A stretch of DNA of 64,000 nucleotides from Myxocyprinus asiaticus (lineage: Eukaryota > Chordata > Actinopteri > Cypriniformes > Catostomidae): NCBI RefSeq assembly GCF_019703515.2, contig NC_059362.1, positions 45,723,826-45,787,825 of the forward strand, given 5' to 3'. Below the pieces are notes generated by a model. That model was not told the DNA's origin, did no database searches, and was given only the letters and a program-made list of their open reading frames with translations. Shown here piece by piece: positions 34,778 to 46,645 of the stretch. The first letter of the stretch is position 1. Every line of letters begins with the position of its first letter. Made by a program: the position numbers and the translations under genes.

Positions 34778-37700
34778 TGTGAGGGAATTTTCCTCGCCAC
34801 TTTTGGAGCGTGACTGCGGCGGTGCATGAGCGTCTGGCTGAGGCAGCTGAAATGCGACACCTGCAGCTCTGAACACCCAGGCATTTTATTACAGCTCATT
34901 AAGATTGTGAATAACTCGCTACCACAGTTCCATTAGCAAGAGTGGACACCTGTAATAAAGTTTGCATGGGGGCACACATTTCATTCTGGTTTACTCTAGT
35001 CTTTAAATGGTCATTCCACCCAAAAATTGAAAATACTGTCATTGTTTACTTGTCTCGTTCCAAACCCATATGACTTCCTTTCTTCTGTAGAAAACACTGA
35101 AGGAGATCTTAGGCAGAAAGTTGGCCTCAGTCACCATTCACTTCCATTGTATAAAAAGTGCATGCATATAACAATGATATAAAAAGTGTACATACAGAGC
35201 ACCAACTAAATTCAGTCAAATGCTCACATGCTTATGAGCATGTGCCATTACTCCATTTACACTGAAATGGACAATTAATAAAATTAAAATGGTGATATGT
35301 CCTACTGTGATTATTAAACTCGCGCGCTTCATCACACGTGTGAAGCCGTTTATACACTGAAAACACAAACTGATCAAAACAACACATTTTATGAGCATCA
35401 CACGCTGTGCTTGTAGATTACAAAGAAAAGTGCACATTCACTGTGAAGCGCACAACACCTGCAGACTATATATTTATATATTAAATCAGAGAATTTTGTG
35501 CTATATAATAATTACACTGGTGTGTGAAACAACCGTCAAAAACACAGAACGGAAAAGCCTTCATGTCAAAATAAAAGTTTGATTCAAAATAAAAGCTTGA
35601 CGGCAAAATTGAAGATATCGCGACAGAAATATATAACTACTGTGTAGTAATAATAATAGTTATATATATATAATATATTTTGTTGTACTGAATAGATGTT
35701 TTCATCAATGATTTAATTTATGCAGCACTTTATTTGACCAAAATAAGGCCAATTTTGTGTTTTGGATTATGCTATGAGGATCTTTACTGAAGCACTTCAT
35801 TTTATTAAAAAATACAATGGTATGTTGAAAAGTAATTGTTCTAATTTCATTTGATTTAAGGTTTAAATGTATTTCATTAGACACTATGTTGATGATTAAA
35901 TTGATACAATTTTAAAATATGGAACGGAAAACACAGAATTTGGGGGGAAAAAATAGAATTTAGAAAAAAAAAAGAAAAACTGATTTCATAGGGTCCTACT
36001 TAAAAAAAAAAAAACGTTAATTAAGAAACTCTTCAAGGAAACATGCAATTGATGTAATTTTTTATTTACATTGATACATTTTACTTTGTTAAAAAGGCTA
36101 AAGGAGTGTGTTCAATAACATCTTGTATTTGACTGGTATTCGTAATGAAATATTGGTATCGTGACAACACATCTGTATATGCAACATGTTTTTTAAAATT
36201 CTACAAAAATGCCCATTTTCATATATCTAACATAACATATATGGAGTTTATGGTATTTAAATATGCTGGCCTCTATATAGGCCCAAATATATTAACTATA
36301 ATTTTATTTATACAGTATTTGTTCATATACGGCCATATATTTTAAATTTCTGTATGGGGCAGAAACTTCTGTAATTGGGAGAAAAATGTGCTTAATTGTC
36401 ATTAAAATAATGTCATAATGCAACAAACCTTAATGGTCCTAAAAACAGGCATCATTTTCTTTATGCAAAATATAATTTCTTATTTCTTGCTGTTGATTTA
36501 AGGTTGAAATATTACCTGGATATGTTCTTGACCGGTTTCATGAGATTCCGTTGAGATGTTTCACACTCTCTGACCGTGACTCACAAGAAACAACTCACTC
36601 AAGTTTTCTACTAACAAAAGGTTAGTTAACCCTTTAAGCTCTGAAGGTGTTTTTACAGATTTCCTGTTTCAGTGGCATACCCAAAATGAAATGCTAATAA
36701 CTCAACCAAAAAACAAAAGAAAAAAAATTAGTCGTGTCTTGTATCATTGTAAAGAAAACTTTTCACATTTTTAAATTATATAGATTATGATATATTCTGA
36801 GACTCTCAGCCTAAGAAACTGCTGAAAAACCACAAAAATTTACTTTTTTTCTGATTTGACATTATATATCTCTGGGTGTAAATAAAGTGGCTCCAAAAAA
36901 CTGCTTTTGTTTTGTTCCCGATCATGTCACCTGTAACTGAGAAAACATTTGTGTTGATACGACAAAGCAATCAAATGTTATAACATTACAAAAATTACTT
37001 ATCATAATGTCCAAAAACATAATAATTGTACATAAAAACGAATTACACATGCAAACACAACCATGATTAAAGGTTTGCATAGCATGCAGACATGATTTTA
37101 GTAATGAGATTTCACAGAATGAGTTTCATTCTGTGTCATTTGAGTCATCATTGAGTCTGTTTCATGTATTTGGCGCCATCTCCTGGTGACCATATGTAAC
37201 ATTGTACTTCATGTGGATTATCTAATGATCTATGTATCTGATTACCATGTGTGTGGGCTTGATTGAAAGATAATCACCTCCTCTTAAGTAATGGTATTTT
37301 ATGTTCCGGTTATGTTTCGTGAAGTTATAAGCGAAAAAGCGGCATATAAGCAACACCCACATAATTGTAAAAGACATATACTTTGCTATTGCTTGCTATA
37401 TTTTTGTCTGTGAGTAAAACGAATTGGTTGGTTGTATTCTGCTCTTTAAGAGCTTTCCAACAACATATGACACATGACTATTTGATCAGCTTGATGTTTT
37501 ACTGATTACAATATGTACAGTGCAATTGTTTTTTATAAATGATAAAATGCTAAAAAAAAAAAAAACTAACATTTCTGAATTGTCTGCAAATTTCAAAGCA
37601 CTTGTTCAGTTTTGGTCATAATGTCTACATGCATTTTAAAGTGGAGCTTTTAAGCTTTCAAACGATACCTATTATGTACTGGTCAAGACTTTAGTTGTTA

Positions 37701-37861
37701 ATATTTTGACGATTTTGTTTTTCTCACGGGCCGGCGGGCCCAAAACAACTGAACCTGCAGTAGTTAAACGTTCTGATGATAAAAGCATCAGTGATTCTGT
37801 TCAGGTGCATTCAGGAACACAGAGCAAGCAGCTTCATGAGTAAAGTTTTCTGCACTCTCTA
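34778..37861. other. intergenic; fragments of dispersed repeats only
   Basis: A TTCACCC-type MITE fragment lies at about 35005-35150 (CATTCCACCCAAAAATTGAA, CACCATTCACTTCCATTGTA). A GATTTTGGGG-family copy lies at 36360-36560. 37600-37750 shares TTAAGCTTTCAAACGATACC-type words with the 8.65 and 13.97 kb repeats and ends in CGGGCCGGCGGGCCC. No exons are seen. Confidence 0.4.
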
Positions 37862-37862
37862 A

Positions 37863-38474
37863 GGGTACGTTTACAAGACAACGATGTACTAAAAACTGAA
37901 AAGTTTTTCCTTTGCATTTTTGAAAAGTTTCGCATATAGACGACAACGTTGTCAAAATGATCCCCCTTTGCACAGATCTATGAAAACGACTAAAAACGCT
38001 GTATTATGCATGCCAGGCCAGTAGTTGGCAATGTCACTTTGTAAAGAAACACTACGCGCCTGCGCACATAAGCATTCTTCCACAGAGCGGTGAATACAAA
38101 CAATGAAGATGACGAAAGCATCGAGCAGTTTTGTCTGGACGGACGATGAGGTTGCTTTATTACTACAATTACTTTGCTGGAGAAGCATCAATAAACTCAA
38201 AATCTTGAGCAGCACAAACACAGTCCTGTAGTCCGCCATTGTAGTTTTGAATGTCTCGCGCGTTATTTTGAAGTACTCGCGCGCATGCCTATAGACTGAA
38301 CACGTAATACGCGTGCACATGACGTCATCGTTTTCAAAAACATGCACTTTGAAACCTGTTTTCAAAAGTTTGCGTTTTCAGGCCCCAAAACGCCGTTGTC
38401 GTGTAAACGGAACAGCCAAAATGCATAAAAAGTTTTCCGTTTTTAGGTGAAAACGTTGTCGTGTAAACGGTCCC
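37863..38474. mobile_element. MITE with GTTTACACGACAACG inverted ends
   Basis: The left end GGGTACGTTTACAAGACAAC and right end GTTGTCGTGTAAACGGTCCC are inverted relatives, with further inner repeats of GAAAACGTTGTCGTGTAAAC type near 38400 and 38455. The interior has CpG-rich patches (CTCGCGCGTTATTTTG, ACTCGCGCGCATGCC) and a CRE, TGACGTCA, at about 38320. No transposase frame is present, and the 137-codon minus ORF covers the element body only. The target duplication is ambiguous because the flanks are CT-rich. Confidence 0.75.
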
Positions 38475-38934
38475 AATCTCTCTTGCTTCAGAGAGTGAAC
38501 ATCACGCAGATTTTGGCCACCACATACAGATATTTCCATGCTGGACCAGAAATATGATCTCTTTTGTTTCTGGAAAAGTGACCGTCATTATTTCAGCTCT
38601 AAACACGCTTAACAAGGATGAAAAAGCATTTATTGCGAGTGGTGTTGAAGCATCGTGATCTTGTGAGTAATTGTATGTATTCAAACTCAAAGCTGAAGGG
38701 TGTGTGTTTTTTCTCCACCACTAGTGTGACCAAACATAATTGCAAAAATAAATGTTGCTATGCAGAATACTCCCTCCATCTAACACTGGTCGAACAAACA
38801 GATAGTCACACCTCAACCCTAATGTATTCAATAGAGCGCAACAATGATCGCCCAATTTTACAGCGGTCTTGGTTCCGGAAGTATTTTTCCCATTTAGTTT
38901 TTCCATAAAGATTTCATAAAATCCTTTATAAAAG

Positions 38935-39480
38935 ACTCTGAGGTGAATCACAACATTACAAACTTTGATTTGAAGTGAAAAAGTATTTGAAAATCAGGCA
39001 AACAAAGATACAAGACTGTGTACTTAACGACTATAACGAGGGAATGAACTACAATCCCATGAAGCATTGAGAATGACATAAAATGGAAATATATAAAACT
39101 ATTGATTTAAATTAGTTGATTATAAGGGTTAGGGGGTTAGGTTAACCCTAACCCTAAATTTAAATTTAATTGCTAAATATTCAGATATACAGTAAATATA
39201 AGTAGTTCGAAAGTGTAGCGAGACCGACTCGATTGTGTCATTCAAAGTGTGTCATGGAAGTGGGCGGAGCTTCAGAGCTCTTTTGGTGTGACTCATTGAT
39301 TGGTGGATCTTTCTCTGCAGGATCATGGGTAGTGTAGTTCTTCACCAGGAATTGTGAAGAATACTAAAGTTTTTTTTTTTTTTTTTTAAATAAAGTTGAA
39401 ACAACGTGCACTGATGGCTTCAACAGAAGCATATATCATCGATAAACAACCTCGGAGCTCACGGTATACCTGTATTTAAA
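38935..39480 (-). repeat. promoter-like dispersed repeat, copy B
   Basis: The reverse complement of 405-910. It keeps ACTACAATCCCATGAAGC at 39048-39065 and, inverted, ATCATGGGTAGTGTAGTTC near 39322-39340, both ZNF143/THAP11-like. It also has a GC box GGGCGG at 39262-39267 and an inverted CCAAT (ATTGG) at 39299-39303. TTAGGG-like words (39126-39155) lie inside. Preservation of the same motif set in two diverged copies is the main reason to suspect function in the ancestral element. Confidence 0.6.
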
Positions 39481-40309
39481 GGTTTAGAAGTTATCTTTAC
39501 AAAATAGGTGAAAAACTCATTTTGCCTGGTGGACGATAAAACATCCCACTGGGTCCTATTTTAAGAGCACTAACGCTAAGCGCAGCACTATGTGTTATGA
39601 CACACATGCAAAGTCAGTGGGCATGCACATGAAGTTTTGGTATTTTCGTGCAAGCATGTTGATGTTCCACTAAATATTCAGAGTTTGGACATGAACTTTA
39701 TTACCACCTGCTGGTGGAGTCTCCAAACTACAAATGTGGGAACTGAATTTAGACTTTGTGCTGAAAACAGACGTGGTCCTGAAACGTCTTAGTGCAATGA
39801 CCTATTTCTCAGGAAAATAGCTAATTTTTCTCTGTGCCGCTTCATTAACATTCAATACACCCACTGTTTGCGCAAACACTCCCACTTGCGCTACAAAGAT
39901 TAAATATGACGTTGTGCACTGTCATTGTGGGATTATACCATTTGACATCCTGAACTAACCTTATCATGTTTTGAAAAGGTCAAATTATCAGAAAGTTTAT
40001 AAGAAACTTACCTTGATGTCGTTCAGTCATGAGAGTCTATCAGTGATGTCATTTCCTGTTATGGTTTTCTTGTCAAAGTATCTTCCTGACTTAACTTTGA
40101 GTTGGCATATGAAGTTTGTCAAATATTAATAATATCTTAAAACTGCTTCACTACTATTTAAAAGTAAAGAATAATAAAATATTATGCAAAACTACTAAAT
40201 ACGATTTTCCAGCTTTTAAATCTGACTTTGTTCTTCTCTGGATTGTTGTATCACTCTTACAATGTTTTACTTTATGCACCATAAAAAAAATATCAAATTA
40301 ATTTTAATG
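39481..40309. repeat. probable dispersed repeat (39540-39910) and AT-rich DNA
   Basis: 39540-39910 has a mixed composition of a kind I associate with interspersed fish repeats (CCTATTTTAAGAGCACTAAC, GTTTGCGCAAACACTCCCAC), but no second copy was seen here. The rest shows nothing. Confidence 0.3.
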
Positions 40310-40314
40310 CAGAA

Positions 40315-40785
40315 TGTGACGAGGAGGAGGGCCCAATCAAGCTAATCAGCCGAGGAGAGGGATAAGTGCAGCGGAATGCGGCAGTTTGGGAGAGAGAGAA
40401 CCACATGCAGCTGCCGTGTGTGTGTTTATGTTTTGTCTTTATGTTTTAATTTTACATTAAACATTACTTTGACTGTTCAGCTCCTTGCCCATTTTAACCT
40501 TGTTACATTGGTGCCAAAGCCCGGGAAGGAGGAGGGATGCGCTGTCGTGGAATCCTCGCCACTGCCGTCCGCCCAAAGGAGCAGCCGTGGCCATCCGCCG
40601 GGGGACGGAGGAGTCGCTGCCAACCACCTGGACGTGGAGGAATGGCCGCCATCCGCGAGGGGAGGAGGGGCTCGCTACCGGCCGCCAGAACGCAGAGGGG
40701 CGTTCCATCCGCCAGTGGTCGGAGGACTTACTTTGACTGTTCAGCCGGTTCCTGCCTCCTCCTTGCCTATTTTAATCTTGTTACA
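40315..40785 (+). mobile_element. 471-bp miniature LTR element with target-site duplication
   Basis: A left LTR (40315-40507) begins TGTGACGAGGAGGAGGGC and ends CTTGTTACA. It is followed after one base by TGGTGCCAAAGCCCGGG (40509-40525), a primer-binding-site-like sequence. A short GC-rich internal part leads to a partial right LTR (about 40727-40785) repeating TACTTTGACTGTTCAGC and ending CTTGTTACA. Perfect 5-bp direct repeats CAGAA flank the whole element (40310-40314, 40786-40790). It has no gag or pol frame and is comparable to TRIM-like non-autonomous elements or an internally deleted Gypsy-type element. Confidence 0.85.
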
Positions 40786-40847
40786 CAGAAGTTAAAACAT
40801 ATTAACTATAAAAGAGATGAATTCAAATATGAATTGAACTTTTAATT

Positions 40848-41268
40848 TTTTTTTCTCCCCTTTTTCTCCCCAATCTGGAATGCCCAATTCCCAATGCGCT
40901 CTAAGTCCTCGTGGTGGCGTAGTGACTCGCCTCAATCCGGATGGCGGAGGACAAATCTCAGTTACCTCCGCGTCCGAGACCGTCAATCCGCGCATCTTAT
41001 CACGTGGTTTGATTACGGAGATATAGCGCGTGTGGAGGCTTCACGCTATTCTCCACGGCTTCCACGCACAACTCACCACACGCCCCACCGAGAGCGAACC
41101 ACATTATAGCGACCACGAGGAGGTTACCCCATGTGACTCTACCCTCCCTAGCAACCGGGCCAGTTTGGTTGCTTAGGAGACCTGGCTGGAGTCACTCAGC
41201 ACACCCTGGATTCAAACTCGTGACTCCAGAGGTGGTAGTCAGCGTCAGTACTCGCTGAGCTACCAAAA
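40848..41268 (-). mobile_element. tRNA-derived SINE, copy 5, near full length
   Basis: An antisense copy from the poly-T tail and CCCAATCTGGAATGCCCAAT to the complete head ending GTACTCGCTGAGCTACC. The body is close to the family consensus, including CAATCCGCGCATCTTATCAC. The junction AAAAGTC/AAAAGTG after it was not resolved into a target duplication. Confidence 0.92.
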
Positions 41269-41879
41269 GTCAAAAGTGCTGTTACCATGACGTTGAAAAT
41301 AACATATTTTCTTTACACCTTGAATTATTTTGATTATGGTATGATAAAGTCAAATAATCAGATTTTTTTAAGAAATGTACTAACCTACATGGTCCCTCTC
41401 TGTGATCTCATTTCCTGTTGTTTTTTTCTCAACACATGACAACAAAATATCTTCCTGATTTAACTTTCATTTGACACACACAGGTTTGTCAGATATAAAT
41501 AATGTTTTAAAATAAAACTACTATTTCTTTTTATTTGTTATTATTATTTATTTATTTTTATAAATAATGACAGATTATTGCAAACCGCTAAGTTGTTTTT
41601 TTTGCAGCCTTTAAATTATTATTATTTTTTTAAATTATGATCTCAGGACAGATAAACCACTCTCACATTTACACATTTTTATTCAAAATACATTTTAGAG
41701 CACGTTAACCATAGAAGATGTGTGTGCAAATCATTGCTTTTATGAATTGAATGTTGAATATATTTTTGAATAAAAAATAAAAAAATGGTTGTCACGTCAT
41801 TGACCCTTAAACAGATCGTTTAACCGTTTATTTTCACTAGGCCGTTTAGCAGCTACATTTTAATGTCTTAGACTCTCAT
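41269..41879. other. intergenic AT-rich DNA; nothing recognised
   Basis: Contains ATTATTATTTATTTATTTTT simple sequence around 41540 and no exon-like frames. Confidence 0.4.
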
Positions 41880-42340
41880 TACCTCTTAAATCTTGTTGTT
41901 TTCCAGGCAAGACAAAATACTGGCTTCTTATGCGCTCTAACCATTGCCCTCCCTCCGTCAAACCCAAACATAAAACAAAGGCCTTGTTTTAGCAGCCTAA
42001 TGGTTTACAATAGTGTTTAATAGGGTGGGGGGCAAGAGGGATGCACGCTGCTACTTGCGATGCGACGATCGCATATTGAGCTTGTGAGAAAGGAAACTCC
42101 AGGAATATCAATACATCCTCTGCGTCGATTTCCAGCAGAGTGTGACGTGCGTGTGGGGAAACGAGCCGTGCGGAGGATACTTTCCTTATTATGGGTTTGA
42201 CATGAACTTGGCCCCGGGCCCTGGGGAATGTGATGAATGCATTATTGGATCTTCCTGTCTTTGTTTACCTCTCTGGGGCGTCAGCTCGCAGCCTTTTTGC
42301 TGTAGATCACAACATAGTGCGAGTGCACGTCACTAAAATT
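41880..42340. promoter_or_regulatory. candidate conserved non-coding block
   Basis: About 460 bp of non-repetitive, balanced-composition sequence (CAGCCTAATGGTTTACAATA, AGGATACTTTCCTTATTATG, TTGCGATGCGACGATCGCAT) set in AT-rich desert. It has no coding pattern, and none of it matches repeats seen here. Within a gene desert beside a developmental signalling gene, an enhancer is a reasonable guess, but this is inference without alignment. Confidence 0.25.
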
Positions 42341-42654
42341 TTTTAATAAACAGTAATCACTTCCGGATCTTTTGATGGACTGCGCTGGCGGTAAACTGCA
42401 ACTTCCATCAAACCATTTTTTTTATTTGCAGAACAAAAGGACTGAGTTGATGTGCGAGGCAATCACTGAATAAGGTTTAAAACAAGGTTACATAAAAGGG
42501 TTCCGATAACTTTCTAAATTAGATCAAAACTGCGAAGTGAATGAAAAATGTTGCATTGGTGTCACTGAAGAAATTTCGCCATACTGGACTTAAAGGCTAA
42601 ATAAAATAAAAATTGACCCTATCCTGAATTTTTTTTATATTTTTATTAAAATAT

Positions 42655-43068
42655 TGTTATTTTTTATTTTTATTTTTTTTATCCCTTTTCTCCCAATGTT
42701 GGAACGCCCAATTCTCACTACTTAGTAGGTCCTCGTGGTGGCGCGGTTACCTCAGTCCGGGTGGCGGAGGACAAGTCTCAGTTGCCTCCGCTTCTGAGAC
42801 CGTCAATCTGCGCATCTTATCACGTGACTCGTTGTGCATGACACCGCGGAGACTCACAGCATGTGGAGGCTCATGCTACTTTCCGCGATTCATGCACAAC
42901 TTACCACACGCCCCATTGAGAGCGAGAACCACTAATCACGACCACGAGGAGGTTACCCCATGTGACTCTATCCTGCCTAGCAACCGGGCCAATTTGGTTG
43001 CTTAGGAGACCTGGCTGGAGTCACACTGCACGCCCTGGATTCAAACTTGCGACTCCAGGGGTGGTAGT
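42655..43068 (-). mobile_element. tRNA-derived SINE, copy 6, head-truncated
   Basis: An antisense copy beginning with a degraded T-rich tail and CCCAATGTTGGAACGCCCAA. Like copy 1 it has the variant ACTACTTAGTAGGTCCTCGT. It stops at CCAGGGGTGGTAGTCAG, lacking the A-box part of the head. The following sequence is the right arm of a GGAATATTCC-family MITE, into which it inserted. Confidence 0.9.
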
Positions 43069-43195
43069 CAGATTTTTGCTATTTTTTTTAATAATGGAGG
43101 GTCAAGTCTAAATTATTTTCTGTGGTGTTCAACATTATGCCACAAATGCTTTCGATTGAGGTTAACTTGTACTGAACCTGGAACATTCCTTTAAG
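43069..43195. mobile_element. right arm of GGAATATTCC-family MITE
   Basis: GGAGGGTCAAGTCTAAATTA, CATTATGCCACAAATGCTTT and GGAACATTCCTTTAA match the right half of 10576-11001. The left half is missing or replaced by the adjacent SINE. Confidence 0.7.
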
Positions 43196-44799
43196 ATGTC
43201 TTTTCATAAATTCAAAATTTCATAAAATTTTTCCTAAGTTAAAAAAAAGAAGAAAATAGTAGATTAAAATAATTACGATAATAGTTTGGAACACCCATAA
43301 TTCACCATTCAATAAATTCTCGCCCAAATCAAGTCCCGCCCTACATTTGACTTGGAAATAGGTAACATTACAGAAGTAATATGGCTTCCATACCATTTCT
43401 TGTTGACTTGCTGTAACTGTACTTGGAAAAGTCAAATGGACTTAGTATGCTAGTAGACAAACTAAGTCATGGTGTAAAGTGGGAAATAGGGATTTTTTTT
43501 ATGGGTTTGGAGCAGCATGAGGGTGAGTAAATGATGACAGAATTTTCATTTTGGGGTGAACTATCCCTTTAACTTCTTAGACATCTAACCTGTTCTTGAG
43601 GAAAACAGTGCACATATCTTCCAAACCTGAGCAATGTTGGTACAATGCATTTGACATCCAAAGCCTCATAAATGTACTCATTTTTTTATTTGTTTGGGGT
43701 CAGTGTGTTTCTCAGGAAAGGCCGCAGTTCTGCTGTGTTGAACAGAATGCTCTCGTGCTGTGATCCAGGGAGCTGTCGAGCTTCACTTGAGCTCAATGCT
43801 TCAAAACACAAATGTTAGAGCTGCTTCCTTAATGTGCTGTGCAGCGGAGGCCTCTGTGACCTACAGCTCCTGAACCTCAGCTGCCACTGAGAGCTTCAAC
43901 CCGTGTTCTTACAGACAGGAAACGCTACAGGAACACATGCCACATTCTACTCAACTGCAGTGGGAATATTTCAACCACTGTGATGATAATGTTGCACAGT
44001 CCGACCAAAAGACAGTTCTGAGTGTATGTGCATCACTCTCAAAATGGCATTCTTGTTAATCCAGTATTGCTTGGAGTTAAAGTCAACATGAAACAACATT
44101 CACAACCAGGGCCACATTAAGATACTCTGGGGCTTACCGTTTCAGTGGGGGCGGGGGGGTAGCTGTTGTGCACCGTCTCTCTGTTTACATCAGCGTGCCC
44201 CGCTGAACACGTTTACATACACGTCCTCCTGCGAGCGTAGACGGGAGAATATACGGTGGCGGATGCTGTGACCGGGCCCCCATTTCTGGGAATCTAATCA
44301 GCCTATCATGTGGCAGCAGTGCATAAAATCATGCAGATACAGGTCAGGAGCTTCAGTTAATGTTCACATCAACCATCAGAATGGGGAAAATAATTTGATC
44401 TCAGTGATTTGGAGCGATGAGTCTCTAGAATGTTAGTCAGAGTTGACGTTCTTAAATGCAATGTCATTGCCATTTCACGGCTGTACTGAAGCGATGGTGA
44501 CAGTGTGATCAGGACAGATCCAGACCTACTGCAGCCAAATAAGGTCAATTTCCTTCAGGGTGTGCTCACAAGACACAACATGCAGTATCCAGCTTCTTAA
44601 TTGCCAGCTTTTTATTCAGTAAAAGGATTGCAGTGCTCAAATTCTTCTTCACCACTACACAACTCAATCTCTGGTGAGTAAAATCTGAATATTTACTGGC
44701 CAGTGGCTAATTAAATACATATTTAGTTGCATAGTGTGAAATTTGGTTGCATATGCGGGTGATTTATTGCTATGTAGAGGGCTGATTTGAACGTTTACG
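43196..44799. other. intergenic; MITE end at 43500-43572
   Basis: ATGAGGGTGAGTAAATGATG followed by a GGGGTGAACTATCCCTTTAA end marks a TTCACCC-type MITE tail. 43690-43990 is non-repetitive and could be conserved. 44100-44290 includes a G-run and CCGGGCCCCCATTTCTGG. No exons are found. Confidence 0.35.
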
Positions 44800-44929
44800 G
44801 ATTGGCCCCATTGACTTCCATTGAAAGAGTCTCACTGTAACCCAGATTTTATTTCTGTGGTAATCATTATTATGCCACAAATGCTGTCAATTGAGCTTAA
44901 CTTGTATTGAACCCGTAATATTCCTTTAA

Positions 44930-44932
<3 letters not shown>
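44800..44932. mobile_element. right arm of GGAATATTCC-family MITE
   Basis: CCCATTGACTTCCATTGAAA, TATGCCACAAATGCTGTCAA and GAACCCGTAATATTCCTTTA are the family's right arm, truncated on the left and followed directly by a TA microsatellite. Confidence 0.75.
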
Positions 44933-44933
<1 letters not shown>

Positions 44934-44996
<63 letters not shown>

Positions 44997-45015
44997 GGCT
45001 TGATGACATCATCCA

Positions 45016-45051
<36 letters not shown>
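44934..45051. repeat. (TA)n microsatellite in two runs
   Basis: TA runs at 44934-44993 and 45019-45051 are separated by a 25-bp unique piece with TGATGACATCATCCA. Confidence 0.97.
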
Positions 45052-45054
<3 letters not shown>

Positions 45055-45439
45055 AAATTACGAAAACAAAATTTTTTTTTTCTTTAGAATAACTTGCAAT
45101 TAATAATGCACATTAATACCAGGAACAAGGAAGGAAATAAAGTCAATTTAATGCAAATACAATCATTTTGAACCTATTAGCAGCCTCCCAAAGTGAAGAT
45201 TCTCTCATTTTTGGGAAATTATGGATGTGCTGCATTGTTCTGTTTGATGGGATTTGGGATGGAGTGTTCTGGTGATCAGTGGGATCTCATATATTTCACA
45301 AATATTCCAGTGTGACACATATATACACATGAAGAGAAATGTGTGATGCACATCTGGAGAAGCTTGCAGCAGTGAGATCGAGTCTCTAATGCAGGTGCAC
45401 GCAGCCGCATTCAAGATATTAATGGATAAATTCAGGGTA

Positions 45440-46360
45440 ACAAAATAAGATGAAAAATTGAAAACGTTTTGGCTCTTCTCGCTAGCAAAACATGTGCGGG
45501 ATGAAATACGCAGACTTTCCCCTGTCAACTTTCTCTTGATGGAAATGTACTTGCTTCCTTTGGTGCACCTCATCCCAGCGGACGGTGGTCGAATTTCATT
45601 TCCTTGTCTTGAAGGGGCCCTGGGCGTGCAGTTCTGGCCATCGCTTGCGAGCGTTCGCCTTCCTTTCTAAATGTCCTGATGCGGTTTTCTCCTCCCCTCG
45701 ATGTGACAGCGTTGTCGACTGCGTGGCCTCTTTACTCATCTTCATAAATCACTCAAATTCAGGGGCCTGCCCTTGGTTGGCGTTGCAAGCGTGGACAAAA
45801 GCTTTCTGTAAAAATAAAGAAGCTGGTTCTGTAAAAACCACAAGCGTCCAGCAAATGCCACTGTTTCACCTCAAATGTCAGCCTTGCGCAAAATCGCTAA
45901 CGATTCAGGTCAACGAAAATTGCGTCCACATTTTATTGTGTGTTACAAATCAGCCAGTTGGACATTTCACATGAAACAAGAAAATGACACATTCTGGTCA
46001 ACAGGCCATTCGAGTTAAATGGAAAAAGCGACTATAATACTGTAAGTGTTCCAACAGTTTCTTGGAAGTGTAGTAAATTTCTCTGTGCACCAGGTTTTTT
46101 TTTTGGTCTTTATTTCTCGTCTCTCGTTCCCCAGTGATCCATTATTTGATGGTGAATTTGGGCCTGGAGTTGAGTGGTCTCGCATGCCTCTTTAGCGATA
46201 TGTCCTCTCGCAGAGATTATCGGGACAGGATGCTGGAATTCTCTGGACACGAACACTCAACAACTGATGTCAGGTTCGTCTCAGTCCAAAAAACAGGCCG
46301 AACACATCACTGAGGACAGAGCGAGGAAAGATGGGGACATTCTAAAACGCTTAATGTGAA
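45440..46360. promoter_or_regulatory. candidate conserved non-coding block
   Basis: Over 900 bp of non-repetitive sequence at clearly higher GC than its surroundings (GCATACGCAG-like and GTGACAGCGTTGTCGACTGC segments, TTCATAAATCACTCAAATTC). Short ORFs exist in both strands but none shows a domain or splice context. A cluster of regulatory elements is the favoured reading, by inference only. Confidence 0.28.
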
Positions 46361-46624
46361 AAATTCTAAAACAGCAATGACCAGGAAGGACCAAATTTCT
46401 CTCACGTCACATCAACGACGCTGTGATCCAAAGGGAAAGACAATGTTTACATTGAGCGTTGTCTCACCCATAGAAAATGCACCTTGTTTACACCTTGTTA
46501 ATGGGTACTACCTACAGGCAGAGGCACAGAAAGCATACAGGGCTGCTATGTTTGAATGCTCATATCTTAAAAATACATAAAGATGTTTGCACGATTTTTG
46601 GCATACTTCTACAACTTTTTGTAA

Positions 46625-46645
46625 ATGACGTCACTGTGACGTCAT
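46625..46645. promoter_or_regulatory. perfect double-CRE palindrome
   Basis: ATGACGTCAC, one T, then GTGACGTCAT form a perfect 10+1+10 palindrome with two full TGACGTCA sites 11 bp apart, about one helical turn. CREB/ATF dimers bind TGACGTCA (established). No gene starts nearby, so a role is speculative. Confidence 0.5.

Noticed and set aside
36625..37772. A third piggyBac-like element between GTTAACCCTTTAAG and GTAGTTAAACG
   Set aside because: TTAA occurs at both places, but the adjoining bases are not inverted repeats of each other.
37952..38365. A 137-codon minus-strand ORF
   Set aside because: It lies wholly within a MITE with GTTTACACGACAACG ends and has no transposase or other domain.
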